DNA of 64,000 nt from Volvox africanus (GCA_030268105.1 BSDZ01000013.1:3019001-3083000); one strand, 5' to 3'. Counted from the first letter of the stretch, positions 35,056-48,600 are shown. The notes: a model not told the origin generated them from the sequence alone. Made by a program: numbers and translations.

Positions 35056-37920
35056 TCAACGTGGCGCGCGCTGCTGCTGAGCCTGCTTGTAGGTCTGCAA
35101 AGAATAACCATTGTGTAACTGCTGTCGCTGATGGGTGCTGCCTGGATTCAAGGACTTCCGCCGCCCGATGCAACCTGACAAGCAACCCCGTGGGGGCGAA
35201 GGGAGCTGCTGCGCGTGCGCTGCTTTTGCATTATCTTCCCCCAGAGGCCGCTGCTGCTGACGCTGTTTCGGGATCTGTTGGTGCTGCGGGTGCTGTTTCT
35301 GGTGCAAATGCTCCTCGTGCTGGTCGCATTGTTGTTGTTGCTGCTGCTGCTGCCACGCCAGAGGCTTCAGCTCCCCAACGCCTTCGTCGGGACAGTACCA
35401 TGGCTGCTGCTCCAGCGCAGATATGAAGCTGGCGTGAGAGTCATGGGACAGGCGAGCGCGCAAACCGGAACGGATAGAGGACAGTCCGTGGAGCTGAACC
35501 AGCTCAGGCTGCTGCTGCTGCTGGGGCGGCGGCGTCACGTGGAGTGCAGACACTGCTAGGTGATTATGCGCCGCATCCGGCCCCACTCCGAGGCACAACA
35601 CGGCTGTGGACGCCAGCTTATCCGTTGCATTACCACTACAGGAAGCAGCAGCGGCCGTATCCACACACCGCTTTCCCTCATCTCTCAAGCCCACAATACC
35701 CGACTGTGAACTGCTCATAGAGAGCATCGTCTCGGCGCGCGGGGGCCCCTCAAGCATCTTCCCCGGCGTCATTGGCGCCGTCACGGACGGTGCCAGGGAC
35801 AACAGCAGCGGCAGTGGCGCCACCACTGCTGTCGTCCCTGTCCCCGTCGGTGGCGTGGATGTGTCGGCGCTGCCTCCATCATCACAACTCACACTCGTAC
35901 CGGACATGTTGGAGGAAATCCATTCCTCATTCACGTGCTGTTTCGCCACCGTTGCCACCGTTGCCGAAGCGGCTGCCTCAGCAACACCATTTCTCTCACC
36001 TCCACCTTCGTGTTGTTTCTCCAGATCGTCTTTGTTGACGAAGAACGGCGAGTGCTGGAACACGTCGCCGATGTGGCGCACCACACGCAGCATCTGCTCG
36101 CAATAGAAGCCAACCGCCGGTTCAACCACATCCAACAGCCGCAATTGCGCAGCATACGCCTCTGGCAAAGTGGCAGCGACGCTCTCGGCCCACACCGCCA
36201 GGCAGACATCCAGCCGTATGCCCAGCTCCGTAATGCCGTACAGATCTGGTCCATACTTAATCCGCTGTTCCTCCATGGGTCCCAGCTTGGCATTAATTTC
36301 CTTGGCGAAGTCCAGTAGGACCTGCGGGATGCCGGCCACCCACCTGCATGCATGCCCCGGTGCGGCATGGGAGGTGAAGACCGGCTCAAGGGTTACCGGG
36401 CAGCGATAACACTACCAGTAGCCGCAGCGGCAAGTAACGACCAGCAAAATACCTGAGTACCGTTTCCAGCCCCGAAGAGACTCGGCTAGCAAAAGTACTT
36501 TGGCGGGAAACAGCGAGCGGTGGCGAAACTGGTGGCATTCCAGTGGAAAAAGTTGGGGACAGGATATGGACGCTATGGGAGAAGCGTGGGGAGCTTCAAA
36601 GCGCACACACTCCGTTGACATAGTGGAAGATGAGACCCTTGCGCCAGTCGCCCCCCGTTGCAGCAGTGCGGCAATATGGCACGTACTTGATCACCATCTT
36701 GTACATGCCCGAGCACTCGCCCAGCTGAACCAGCGCCTGCCGACGTTCCCACTGCTGCTGCAGGTAGAGGTCGTACTTCTGGCGGATGGTGCCACCACGC
36801 TTCACTAGGTCATCCACATGCTTCTTAAAGCAAGCCTCCTTGACCGCCCTGGGGACGGAGGCATGTAAGGAAGCCGGCAGCAGCAGGAGTTGTGGCAGCA
36901 ATTGTGGGTGGATAGCGTCAGCAGTAACAGGCTAGCAATTGCAGCGCCAATTGGTTTGGTACACACAGGGACAAGCCTAAGGGCGGTAGAGGAGATCTGG
37001 TGGCGGCTGTGTTGGTGGCACGTGCATGGAGGAGGTTTTGCGTAGGGATAGAGGCGGCGGGCAGCTGGGAGGAAGAGACTGCCAGATTGCGGATGAATGG
37101 AATGGAACCAGTTTCCGAAACCAGTTTTCCGAAACCAGGAACAAAGAATAAGGGTATGTCCTGGTTGTGCATTGGTTTGATGAAGCGGCTTACACCGCCC
37201 GACAGCAACCTTGGCAAAAATGTTTAAAACGCAACGTTTTGCACCGCTCCGGCAACCAATGGGCCCCAAGTCCTGCAATTTGCAATATAAGAGGCCTAGC
37301 GTGCGTGAATCGCGTGGCGGCCGCCATGCGGTCACACCGACGGACAGACTGGGAATACGTGATCGCAGCGCCAAGTGCCCACCGTTGCCTCTCCAATAAT
37401 GCACCCCGGAAATCTTGGGGAATAAACTGTTGGAGCTGTGCCTTGACGCTCGCCGTGTTATGCTCCTGCACTGCAAGGATGCTGCGTTCGGTGCTGACCA
37501 AAAGGCTCTGGCATCGCTCGCATGCCGCAGCAACCGCAGGCGCGCTACCGAGGTTTTCCTGTAATTTTGACGCTGACAATGCAAGTTCCTGCAAAAGGGT
37601 TTCAGATCACGCACCAAGCGCGGTTTTGGATATATACCAAGGCACATGCTAGCCTTATATTCGATGCAGGGGAACAAACGCACCTCGCAAATCATCCGGT
37701 TCCTCCAGAAACAGTCGTCAATTCTTGTAGGAGACGGAATCCCAAAATGCTCGGGCACCTTGCTACCCGGCTTGGTCACAGTGTCAGTAAGCTCTTCAAC
37801 TCGCTTTAAGTGGACCAATCTTTCCTCGTAAGGCACAGGCGCGAGTGGGTATTTCTGATAAAACAGACGTAAGAATTCACGAGTAATAGGAACAAGCGGC
37901 CTTTGCTTTGTGTTTGTCAT
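35056..37920 (-). CDS. Conserved plant/algal protein of unknown function
   Basis: Predicted exons (minus strand): 37920-37684, 37588-37383, 36848-36687, 36343-35056. Phases match (0, 2, 2), giving 630 residues. The N-terminus reads RPLVPITREFLRLFYQKYP, then RIDDCFWRNRMICEELALSA. The middle contains STERSILAVQEHNTASVKAQ, FIPQDFRGALLERQR, KKHVDDLVKRGGTIRQKYDL and QALVQLGECSGMYKMVIKWV. After that come GIPQVLLDFAKEINAKLGPM and EEQRIKYGPDLYGITELGIR. I recall an uncharacterised land-plant family with the same order of blocks (VPVTR...KYP, PQDFRG, QLGSATGVYK, GVPQVLLDF, GPMEEQRxRYGPxLY). The conserved part is helical and ends near residue 300. The rest is Ala/Ser-rich with a polyQ/His-Gln stretch that may be species-specific. 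No signal peptide or TM was seen. No function can be assigned. Confidence 0.85.
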
Positions 37921-39580
37921 TGCGGTGGTGGCCTGGGTAAAGCAAGTTGCACAGGAGAACTATTAGATGTCACTTAGATTCAAAATAACTATTTCAAAAT
38001 TGCTACCTAACTTCGAAAAACAAAAGCCTCCTGCCAGCCGTAAATTCAAGCGGCTTAAAATTACACAAGAATAACGCCCCAAACATCCAGACTGATGCAA
38101 GCCATAATCATTTACATCGTGTCTAAACGTCGTCTTTGTGTTTCCCTTGGTTAGGTGTCAGCGCCTGTACGGCTTGTACTAATTGTCACCGCTGCCCGTC
38201 TTCCAACTTCAGTGAAGAGTGATATATAGTACATCCTATTTGAAAATATCATTTGGTAAACATGTGCACTGGGATCACTGTAACCTGCTGTGGCATTCGG
38301 AAGGCCGTGATGCGTTTATACATGAAGTGAAAGACATGTCTGCAACAATCATTGAAATCCCCCTCCTTTTCCGAGTATAATCCCAAGTCAATTGATTCCC
38401 TAGGTGAGATATTCGACGTACTCCCAAAGGACATGAACAGGCCCGCACCCACGGCCATCTAGTGATGACGCACAAAACAACTGGATGTTCAGACTAGTGG
38501 CATGACTGGGCGTCGGCGGCTGCCGCCCTCGCCCTACTCCCTGGCTGCTGGACAAACTAAACTCCAGGGTTTCATCGTCGATCTATCATTTTTTCTCCCA
38601 CACGGTTTGTCGGTGCGAATGAAGACCGAACCCATAAGATCGGCTATCATACAGCATATCCTCAGTGCGTATTCCGTGATAAAGCACAAGTTCTGTCCTA
38701 CCAGGAGCCATATTAGATATTAATTGGTTTACTAATATGCTGCTTTTCTTAAGGCGCTATTTCAATTTAATTTCAGTAAATATAAAGCAACACTTTAGCT
38801 TGCCAGCTAGTGGAATAGAGGAGATCATTAGCCGATATTTCGAACCCCTGCGGCGTTATCCGTGATCTTTCTGTATGGTTCTTCCTTGCCGCAAAATAGT
38901 TGATGTCAACGAACGCAGTATGCTGGAAACCCGCTATTTTCATGCATTCTGAATGCGTATGGCACCCTCATATGCATCATCATCAATCCCACGGCAGTCT
39001 ACTTAGTCTCCGCGATCCATAAGATTGTTTTCCACACCGCACAACGATTAAGTGTTCCATGAACATAAACGATTGTATTGCCTCTTACCCTTGACCTGAC
39101 AGCAGCGTACTGCAGCTGACGGACCATGACGGATGGAGGGCCAACTGACAACCGCCTCTGCTACAGGGCCATACACGTGAGACACGGCATCCCACCTTTC
39201 CCGTGGAATTCATCATCATACTAACGAAATCACAGGACTAGTGCAATTACACCTGCTGCGGCCTGCCCAGGCATGCCTGCTCGCAAGAGCGCAGCCGGTC
39301 TGTGTGAATCCACGAGTCGGGAGCTGCTTCAGTAGTTGTCGGGTTAATGCCGACACGGCGGGTTAACCTCAGGTTTCCGACACAACCTTCTTTACCACAT
39401 TGGTAGACTCGTACGTATTCCATCACTGTCCCCGCACCGCAGCACCCTCCTCCGCAACAACGCAACGGATGCCTCTGTAACTGTACCCAATCGTAATTAT
39501 GCGGAGCGTCTCAGTTGCCAGGAGCAGTCCCCACAGCAGCCCCCCACCCACTACCTGGTGAGCCAAAAGGCTGGGCCTTT
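37921..39580. other. AT-rich intergenic region
   Basis: It lies upstream of the 630-residue gene and downstream of DAD1. TTACA at 39247-39251 is a TGTAA poly(A) signal on the minus strand, about 330 bp past the DAD1 stop. Small ORFs (38249-38458 minus, 38502-38723 plus) are not supported as genes. Confidence 0.55.
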
Positions 39581-40525
39581 TTATCCCATGTAGTTCCACA
39601 CAACCAAGTGTAGCACCAGGTTGGCCAAGCAGTAATCCGCGAACGCTCGTTCCGGAGATATCCCCGCAAAGTCCTTGTTGGCAGGGTCCACTTGCATGCG
39701 CAGGCAGACTGGGAGCAAGCAGACACCAGTTTCAAGTTGTTCACGTGTCAGATGTAAAGTCCCGAAGTTGGCGACAGGTTAGATCAGTCATGTGAATGCC
39801 CAGAGGCGATAGGACAGACGCACAGACGCACAGAATGTCGAAAGGGCCGTATCAATTAGGGAAAGATGAAATGCACGGGAAATCCAGCGGTGAGAGCGGT
39901 TGGATATCAACATAGACATGGTGATGCGCCAACGGGGTCACTTATTGTGACCTGGTGTTCCTGGAAACACAACCCGCTGGATTGTGGTGGCGGCAATGTC
40001 AGCCACCGGCGCCCCCTAGCAACAAGGGTCCTGCTGCTGAAGATACACCCCCGAAAGAGAAGCCGCAATAACATCTTGCCGTATATCCTAGCCAGGTTCC
40101 TTGCAGCTGAGATTGTCCGTCGAGAGCCAGGGTTCCAAGTCCCAACCTCGCCCACACCTGTCAGCGCAAAGAATCCGACGCACGACAAGAATCCCGCCAG
40201 GAAAGCGTTGAAAGGGAATGTCCCCACCAACATCATGTACGCAAACTGCAATGGTCCATGGCCAGTAGTCAATACGCTTATAGAATAAAATGCAAACGTG
40301 GAGTTTCCGAACCTGTAAGCCAGCTGTTGCAACCGCATAGATGAGGAAAGCATCAAGGACCTGAGCGTAGGGATTGCGTAACAGTTGGGGGCGATGCGAC
40401 TTTGTCTCCGAACGATACATGATCTGGACCCGAAGACATACGATACCCATCCTACACACCTTGACGCGAACAGGACTCTTCTTGTATTCATCAGAGAAAG
40501 CACTAATAATTGCTGATAAGACCAT
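39581..40525 (-). CDS. DAD1: DAD1, oligosaccharyltransferase subunit
   Basis: Predicted exons (minus strand): 40525-40460, 40360-40313, 40245-40158, 39708-39581, giving 109 residues (family about 110-115). Phases match. The protein begins [20 protein letters not shown], then [16 protein letters not shown] and [20 protein letters not shown]. It continues [20 protein letters not shown] and the hallmark [20 protein letters not shown], and ends VVWNYMG. It has three TM helices and acts in the ER membrane as a small structural subunit of the oligosaccharyltransferase that transfers N-glycans to nascent proteins. The third exon boundary falls after CVGFFALT, so longer single-frame ORFs in the region are shadows reading into introns. 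It is tandem with WDR55 upstream, same strand. Confidence 0.96.
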
Positions 40526-41295
40526 TTCGTTGCTGCGATTCTAAAGCTTGTAAGCCTGGCCAGTATAACAGAGCGGAGATAAATCCAATGGCCTGTCTGC
40601 TTTAGTAATTTGTTATCAATGTTCTTATTAAGTCTGACTATACTTGCATTCAAAGTTACTGCCACGGGTGCATGTACGTGCGGCACTTACTAGGTTTGGA
40701 CGAGCTTCGTACCGGTTGGCATTTGCATCCCCAGGCCCAGAACACTGAAATAATGAACGGCCCTTGCAGAGCTGGTTTTTAAAAGGGCGCATAGCTGTTC
40801 TATTTAGAAAATTATAGCTTCAATAATTCCTTAGCAGGGGAATTAACCACTCTCCCAGGTTTCACCAAAATCCTGCCGTACGTGAGACTCCGTGGTCCTG
40901 CCGGATTTATGGCGCACCACCCCAGCGTGGATATACGTGGATATAAACACTCGCCACAAGCCCTAACTCTCCCCCAGCTTCAATCTCCCAACAGCTGGAT
41001 CAGCCGAGAGATGGATCCCGTAGTAAAGCTCGCCCGAGCGTGCCGGCCGAACCAACGACGCAATGCTTGCAAACGCACAACCCACAACCCAAATCGCACT
41101 TGCATACCATGCGAACAACCGTAACCGTTCACAGATGTATCGCTCCGGTTCACCCCGTAAAATTAACAAGCAATCATAGCTAAACAATTGGAGCCCTCCT
41201 CCAGGACCGTCACTAACAGGAGCAAGCATCACGGCAAATCACACAATGGGACTGTTTTCGCAATCCGGTACCCGTATCCGCCTCTAGAGGCTTCC
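40526..41295. other. Spacer between WDR55 and DAD1
   Basis: It should contain the WDR55 3' UTR and the DAD1 promoter, both minus strand. Short open frames overlap on both strands at 40882-41232 without recognisable product. The 16-mer ACTCCGTGGTCCTGCC (near 40887) also occurs near 8317, perhaps a trace of a dispersed repeat. Confidence 0.5.
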
Positions 41296-44200
41296 CTACA
41301 GCAGATCCGCGAAGAAGTTTGCCGTTGGCTGCTTCTTCTGTTCTGCCCCCTTGGTCCACCTTGTCCGCTCACGCTGAGGCTTCTTCTTTCCCTTTCCGCC
41401 GCCGTCGCTGTCATCATCACTGTCACGGTCTACGTCACCGTCCTTGCCCTTGCCACGTGCGATGGAAGCACCGCCGGCAGCAAGTAGCCGCTGCGCCTTG
41501 CTGCCGCTGCCAGGGACAGGGCCGTCCGCTGTAGACTTGCCCTTGCCACCCGTTGTGCAAACGCCTTGATGTTTCACCCTTTTTCCACTCTTACCCTCTT
41601 CCGCTTCCTCCTCCTCCTGGTCACTCCTGCTTCTGTCGGACTCGCCTTCCCCTTCGCTGAGCCCATCCTCATCTGCGGACAGCTCGTTCTCATCCTCCGA
41701 CTCGACCTCTCCGACCTCCTCGTCGTCCACCGACTCGTCATCACCGTCAACATCCGCGGAGTCGATTCCCTCCTCCCCTTCCCGCAGCGTCCGCCGCTTC
41801 ACTCTCTCCGCCCTGTCCTCATCCTCGTCGCCGAAGCGCCGCCGTCCCGACGCTGCTGTCGCTGCTGCAGCCGCTGCTGAGCCCAGGTCGCCATCGCCGC
41901 CGCCGACAGCACCGTCATCGTCATCCTCTTCTCCCTCCCTTTCCCGTTCCTCGTCGTCACCATCGTCTTCATCGAGAAGGACTGATAGGTCCCACAGCTT
42001 GACCGCGGCATCATGGGACGTCGAAGCAAGGACACGCCGATCGCTTGACAGTGCGAGCCGCTCGACGGGGAAGTCCTAAACAAGCAACATTAGTACGCGA
42101 AGCGAGACGGTCAGGTAAATAGGTTCAGGTTCCGGGGGCCGGTTAGAAAAAAACATGTCAGCCACATGAACGCGGATTATGGAGATCGCGAGGATCGCGG
42201 GGATGACTATACGCGGCTGGGTCACGTCCACTTAGCTTCGCCTTTGTGATGCGCCACGATTCTTCCGGACCGCGCTTGGGTACGTTACCCGCTCACAACT
42301 GTCCAGGATAGCGCAACGGCTGCTTTCTACGTTGCTTATCGGACGGCTCTATCCCCCCTCTTCTCAACTCCCACATATTGCCCCCCGATCATGTACCACC
42401 GCGAGGCGCGCCTAGCTCTCCGCAAACGGCCCCACCCATGGCCTCCTCGCCGCATGGCTAAGCAAAAATTCATAGCTCTTGGATTGCAACTGGATTTCTA
42501 AGACCTGAGCCCGCCCCACGCAGAGAATCAAAATCCGTAGAGACAGTTTCTCACATTTCCTTTGTGACCTTAAAGTATTTTTGTTCCAATATCAATAATT
42601 GTAAAGCACCTTATTATATGGTAAGGCAAATGCGAACTTCTATTTGGGGTTTAGGTCTCCCGCTCGCTTCATGAGGGAGAACGCGGACTTTCATCCTATT
42701 CCCACCCTTAGCAGGAAGTATGCCAGGAGCCATGTTATGTCGTGATACCCCGTAGGGCGGCTTACCCCATTGTGTTGGCCCAGAATGCCCAGAAGCCGGT
42801 TGGGCAGCACCCCCACCACCCGCACGCCGCCGTCCGATGAGCCTGTGAGCAACGTGTCGTCATCGAACCCCACCAGCGCCTGAACAGACTCAGGATGCCC
42901 GGGGAATCTGCGGCCGGAAATATTGGGCGGTTGGGCGGTTGAGGCGAATCGGGCAGCAGGGAATCCCCCGTAACAGACAACACGACGAGTCAACCATGAC
43001 GCGTGGGGTGGACAGCTGGGAGGGCGTTGCACCGCAAATGTATTACTACGAGATATCCAAATCCGGAATCTTAGCTTTTATTAAAAGTAACGATGATAGC
43101 ACTAACGTACCCACATAACGACGTTTTATTGTTTAATTTTCGGCATTTATCCATTTGTGAGCCGTTTCCTTAAGTTATTTTTTAAATATAATCTTTCCCG
43201 CCCTTTTCCCGCCAGGAACACACACACACACACACACACACACCTGTCGCTGCAATCGTTGAAGTAGCCCCAGCTGTACAGGTACAGCACTCCGGACTGG
43301 GTGCCTGCGACCACCTTGCGGCCTCCCTTGACCACCGCGCAGCTCAACAGCTCATCATCATTATCGTCTTCACTCCGAGCAATGGCTTTCCTGTGTGCAG
43401 GTCGCGATCGCACGCACACCACAGCCACACCTTAATCCGCAACAACAATACCAGCAGCACCAGCAGCCTTACCACCACCCGGCAGCCTTGCCGACACCCT
43501 TAACGACATCTATACCAACACGCTTACCAACATCAGCACCAGCAGCAGCCATGGCGAGAAGGCGGACATCCCCCACGGGAGACTAGCATCAGTGTCCGTG
43601 TAATAGTCATGTAATGAATGTTAAGACAGGAGCATGGCACTCATCACCCCGCCATTTCACCCCTTCCCAGCCCAGTAAACACCCGCCCCTCTAATGCCCT
43701 CGAAGGAAAACCGACATCCGCAACTAGGCCTCATAGCGTGTCGGTATCGGTGTGACAGGGTGGCAAGTTCAGTTAGGTGTGGTATCGCTGCTGTCGCACA
43801 TCCAAGCAACAGCAATTACCCCTTGCGCAAGTCGTGCACCGATAAAGTGGCGTCGCCACTGGTCGCCACCAGGAACAGGCTCTTTACGTGCAGAGCGAAA
43901 TCCGTGATGTAGTCCGTGTGCTGTGTGTATCGATAGGTCGCGCCACCAATGCGAACGTCCCAGAGCACCACCAGGCCGTCCTCGTCGCCTGACGCGAACA
44001 CATGAGGGTCCACCGTGAATACACGGCTCAGTTGTGCATCGTGCTCGCCGGAGAACGTTGCGGTGGGCTGACCGGTCGTGGTGTCGTACGACCGCACGAC
44101 ATGGTCTGCATAGCCCGCCAGTACGGTGCTCCCATTGGTGGAAAAGCTGACGGCGCGGCATGACGGCGCGTCTGGGGCGGCGGCGGCGGTGGAGCCGCCG

Positions 44201-44619
44201 CCGCCGCCGCCGTCACCAACACTGCTAGAGCCATTTCTCTTCTGCTTCTTCTTACTAGGTTTGGAGCTGGGTGCCTCGGATTTGGGCGGTGGCACCGTAA
44301 TTTGAAGCTGGTAGGCCAACTGGCTGCCGCCGCCTTGAGCATGGGGAGGGCAGCTGAAGGAAGCCAGCTGAAGCTGGCCTGTGACAAGGGCAGCGGCAAG
44401 CATACCGCTCAAGGGGCTAAGGGCGCAGTCCTGCGGGAGAGAAGGCAGCAGTAGAATGGGAAAGTGAGAAGAGGATATTCGGTTTGACAGCTCTCCAGGC
44501 GGCGTGTATGTTAGTGGGTGAGGGGATTGTGCACCCTGGGGGCCATAGGCTGACGTGCTATTCGCCCATTCATCAGTGGTTAGGTGCAGCTTCAGGGAGG
44601 TAGCATCAAACTTGTTCAT
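41296..44619 (-). CDS. WDR55: WDR55-type WD40 protein, ribosome biogenesis
   Basis: Predicted exons 2-5 (minus strand): 44430-43820, 43390-43244, 42907-42766, 42075-41296; phases match, 559 residues. Exon 1 lies in 44619-44431. ATG 44619 (MNKFDATSLKLHLTTD) fits the short family N-terminus, but its donor was not resolved. WD40 blades are seen in DCALSPLSGMLAAALVTG, HVFASGDEDGLVVLWDVR, HTDYITDFALHVKSLFLVAT, LSCAVVKGGRKVVAGTQSGV, LYSWGYFNDCSDR, DDDTLLTGSSDGGVRVVG and VERLALSSDRRVLASTSHDA. It closes with a long Asp/Glu-rich tail, a basic GKGKKKPQRER stretch and the family C-terminus NFFADLL. WDR55 proteins are nucleolar and needed for rRNA processing; plant WDR55 also binds the CUL4-DDB1 ligase. 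Exon 2 carries a Lys-rich and poly-Gly insert (SKPSKKKQKR) within the first blades. Confidence 0.92.
43217..43243. repeat. CA microsatellite at the WDR55 exon 3 donor
   Basis: The (CA)n run ends exactly at the 5' splice site of exon 43390-43244. On the minus strand the intron starts GACAG|GTGTGTGTG, so each GT in the array is a potential donor. Confidence 0.9.
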
Positions 44620-45685
44620 GTTACAGAACGCACCAAAGGTTCTGCTTCAAGCGGGACGGTGCAGCTTGGGGTGTCCATAGCCGAAGCTACTTTACAACAC
44701 TCGCAAGAGGCTGATAAGATGTAGATATTTCACACTATATGCGATAGGATTTCGTGTCCACCTCCAAGGACCAGTTGTAGCAACGACGTCAATAATGAGT
44801 GCCGTGTCGACTGTTCCCCTAAGCACACGTTACACTATTGTTTCGGACGTTAAAGTAAAATTACATACTGGATATTTTGCATAACATCAGAGGTCTTATC
44901 AGAAAAATAGTGCAGGTTTGCATGGGGCCGTCGATTTGCCTCCCCCGGCAACACACGCCGTACATGCAAGCAGTTGAGGTCCAAATAGAATTCCGCTTCA
45001 TGAAACTGATGCATGAATTTAGACTACAACCATCAATATTTCGAAGGAAGTCATTTCATTTTACGAGTGTGTGGCCGGCGAATGTGGTTGCTAGCAATTT
45101 ATTCATCGGTATGCAGACAGTCTATCCTTCATATGTATCCAATGAATCGCACGGATTGTTCGCACAGACCATTAATTGGCTACGGAATCGCAACAGGTAG
45201 GCTTGCGGAATTGCGCGAGCAACCGCACGACCGGCGGCGCAGGGCCGTGTGTCTAGCCTCATTTGGAACCCACAATTATAATAAGACAAAATTATGATTA
45301 TTCCCACGCCACTTGTAGCTCACCGCCTCCCCCTCACAATTGCCTAGGCTTCATTGCCCACAGTTCTCTTGGATAAAAGCTGCCTCTCAAGAGTCTCAGG
45401 CGACGAAGTCAATTAATTATGCTCAGGTATGCCATCTCGCCATGTCAAAAACTGCACCCTGTCCGCTTACCCGTTATGCCTTACCACCCAACGACCAACG
45501 GTCTGTGGGTCCGCTTTTCCGTTTTCAGCTCATTTCCACAATCCATCCGCTGATGCCCCCTCCCCATATCCTACCGCACACATTCACTTAAGCTCACCAG
45601 CCATGGCTTTCATCGCCATAGCGTTGATAATGGTTAGCTCCTGAGCGCCACCATCAATACCCCAGCGCAGCCTACCGATCTGGCC
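44620..45685. other. Divergent spacer, WDR55 / OPR gene
   Basis: Both 5' regions lie here. The plus-strand ORFs at 44877-45644 are AT-rich, overlapping and unrecognised. A 5' UTR exon of the OPR gene is possible. Confidence 0.5.
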
Positions 45686-48600
45686 ATGTCGCACGCTGGG
45701 ATACGCGGCCCTCCATTTCCCATCCTAACACTGACGATGGGGACCCACTATTTTTGTCTTCAGGCCGGCACCCACGGATTCTCACCCGTTAAGCCTCTAT
45801 GCCGGAACCAAGCTCCTGCATCGCCGAAGGAGCATGGCATGCGTCCACTCATCGATGATGCCGCTTACGCTGCGGCACCAGCAGCATCCTTGGAGGCAGG
45901 AGCCACCACCGTTCTCGGCGGCTGCAACTCTCCTCGGCCGAATTGCGACCGCGGCCTCTGTGTGTTTGGGGTTGCTACAGCTGATGGCAAGTTGGCTTCC
46001 TGGCGTGATCAGACACGGTATCACTACCGCCAGGACCCGCACAGCCCTCTGCCCACAGATATCCTGGGGCCCCAGAACGGTCCTGGTATCTACCATGAGC
46101 ATTCTGCGCTGCATTCCTTATATGTATCACAGCGCACAAGGACCCACATTGAGCCCAGAGTCTCTTGTCGGACAGTAACGGATAACCCTGAAATTACACA
46201 GCTGTCCAACGGCGTGGGAGTTGAGATGGACGTGGGCGTAACAGAGGCTGAGGTCGCAGCAGCGGATCGGTCAGGGGCTACATCTACTGGGAGCAGGGCT
46301 GGGCCGGCACACGTGCGCACGCGGCAAAGCTACATAGAGCTGACTCCGCGTCTACGGGCAGAGATGCCGTACCCTAGTTCCTACACAGCAGCAATGGCGC
46401 CAACACCATCACAGGCGCTGCGCGGACGAAAGCACTCTCACGCTACGCCGCTTCCATTGCCACAAGCAGGAAGATCAGCAGCGGTGCAGGAAGCAGCAAT
46501 GGCACGGGAAGCAGCTGCAGCAGCAGGTGCAGCCTCGTTCTCATGGGACCCGTCTTCGTCAGCCTCCACTACGCCCAGCGCGGCGAAGGGCTTAAGCGCT
46601 AGCGGACTCTCCGCTGCCATCCGCGCCGCCACCTCGTTGGATGAGCTCGTCACGTTGTACGAGGTGCAGCCCGAAGCTTTTCGCTCGGGTCATGTGTCGG
46701 CGGCGCTGGTACGCCTGCCACACGCTGCAGGGCTGCGGAGGACGCGCACTCCGAGGCTGAGAGAACCACGACACGAGGCGCTCCTGCAGCACCTCTTGGC
46801 TCGATTTGAGGTTCACCGCGCTGCTGGCGAATACGGCACCCGCGATCTAAGCTCCTGTGCATGGGTGCTGGGAACTCTGGGCCGGCGCGATTGTGGTGCA
46901 GTGGTTTCGCAGCTGGCTGCGCACATGTTGGCCCTGCGGCAGCAGTATTTGCGGCAGCGAGAGGCGGAGGCGGCGAAGGTCAAGGTGATGGCGGCGGAGT
47001 GGGCGGAAGGGCTGCGAAACGAGCAGTTTGTCGCTATGGCGTCAGAGTTAGGAGGGTGGAAGGTGGACGGGCAGCCGTCAGGCGAGATGTCGCCGCTTCT
47101 CATGGGGACGACCACGAGATATGATGCAACAGCATTACCGGATGCAATGCTAGCAGTAGCGGCAACGGCGGTGGCAATGCCGCCAGGCCGAGCCTCCGAT
47201 TGCACGCCATTGGACTTATCCAATATGGCATTAGGCATGGCAAAGGCGGGCGTGACGTCGCCGCACCTGTGGAAGGATCTGGCAGCGGCAGCAGCCGCCA
47301 AAACTTTGCGGGGCTTTGGCACGCAGGAAACTGCCAACTTCGCCTGGAGCTTGGCCCAGGCGCACCGCGAGTTTAGGCGGAATGAAGTGGGTACTGCACC
47401 CAATTTCGATCGGGTGCAAGAAGCTGCTGGTGCCGGTGCTGATACCGGTGCCAGTGCCACGGACGATAGAGGCACAGACCACATAGATGATTCGTGGCAG
47501 GGATTCGTTCCCTGGCCTGGGAGCTGCGGCGGCGCGGTTGTGGCGCCAAGAGCTGCAAGGGTGCTACATCCGTCGTGGCTGCCCTGGGCAAGGGACTTTA
47601 TAGAAGAGGTCTTGGCCCCGAGGGTGCGGTGCATGCTGCGCTTCTATACCACCCAGCAGGCGGCCAACGCAGCATGGGCGTTGGCGGCACTGGGACATGC
47701 GGACAGTCGCACGCTGGTGGCGGTAGCGGCGGTCGCGTCGGTGTCGGCGGAAGGTTCTTTGCGCGCTGCGACAGGGCCAGTGGCGGCGGCTACAGCAATC
47801 GAGGGGCGCTTATGTGCAGCAACAGGACCGGCGGCAAATGCGAGAGCGGTGACGGCAGCGGCGGACCGGCCGGCGCAGAACAGACAGCTGCTGACACCTC
47901 AGGGCGTGTGCATGTTTGTTTGGGCAATGGCGACCATGCTCTCCACAATGCGTAGCCATGTTGACGGTACATCAAGTATCAGCAGCACGAGCAGCAATAG
48001 TAGCGGCAGTACTATTACCAATAGTTGTTGCAGCAGCGCCAGCATGTGTACGCAAGCCAATAGTATTCGCGTTGGCAGTCGGAGAAACAGCGTTGCGCAC
48101 ATAACTGGTTTCAATATTACTACACGCCTTGGTGACACACCCCATGGCAAGGGCCCCAAACATTCCATTCGTGGAAGTCGCTATTCCTTGCCACCGCCGC
48201 CAGCACCGGTGCCGCCGCTGCCAGGTCCTCACCCGGAACCACCACAGCTTCCACCGGCGCGGCCGACACGACCTTCCACAGCCATCCATCCCAGAGCGCT
48301 CCTGGCCCTCACACGCGTTGCCTCCGCACACATCACCCGCTTCAGCGCCCAGGGTCTGTCCAATCTCATGTGGGGTTTAGGGGTGCTAGGCTTCCAAAGC
48401 CCACGGGAGCTTCGGCAGCTTGCGGCACGCGAGGCACTCCTGCGATTGACGGAGCTGAAGCCGCTGGGTATGGCGACACTTCTGGAAGACTGGGCCCGCG
48501 CGCGGCGCCACCATCCGGAGCTCTTTGCCGCGGCAGCACCAATGGTGACTGCGAAGCTTTATGCCGGAGGATGCAGTCCTGGCAGCGACATCCAGCCGCG

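Noticed and set aside
36805..37920. 371-codon minus ORF as one exon
   Set aside because: Only its first 79 codons are coding. It reads through a GTGCGT donor, and the conserved sequence continues in another frame at 37588.
39907..40686. 259-codon minus ORF
   Set aside because: It covers introns of DAD1. Only 40245-40158 of this frame is coding.
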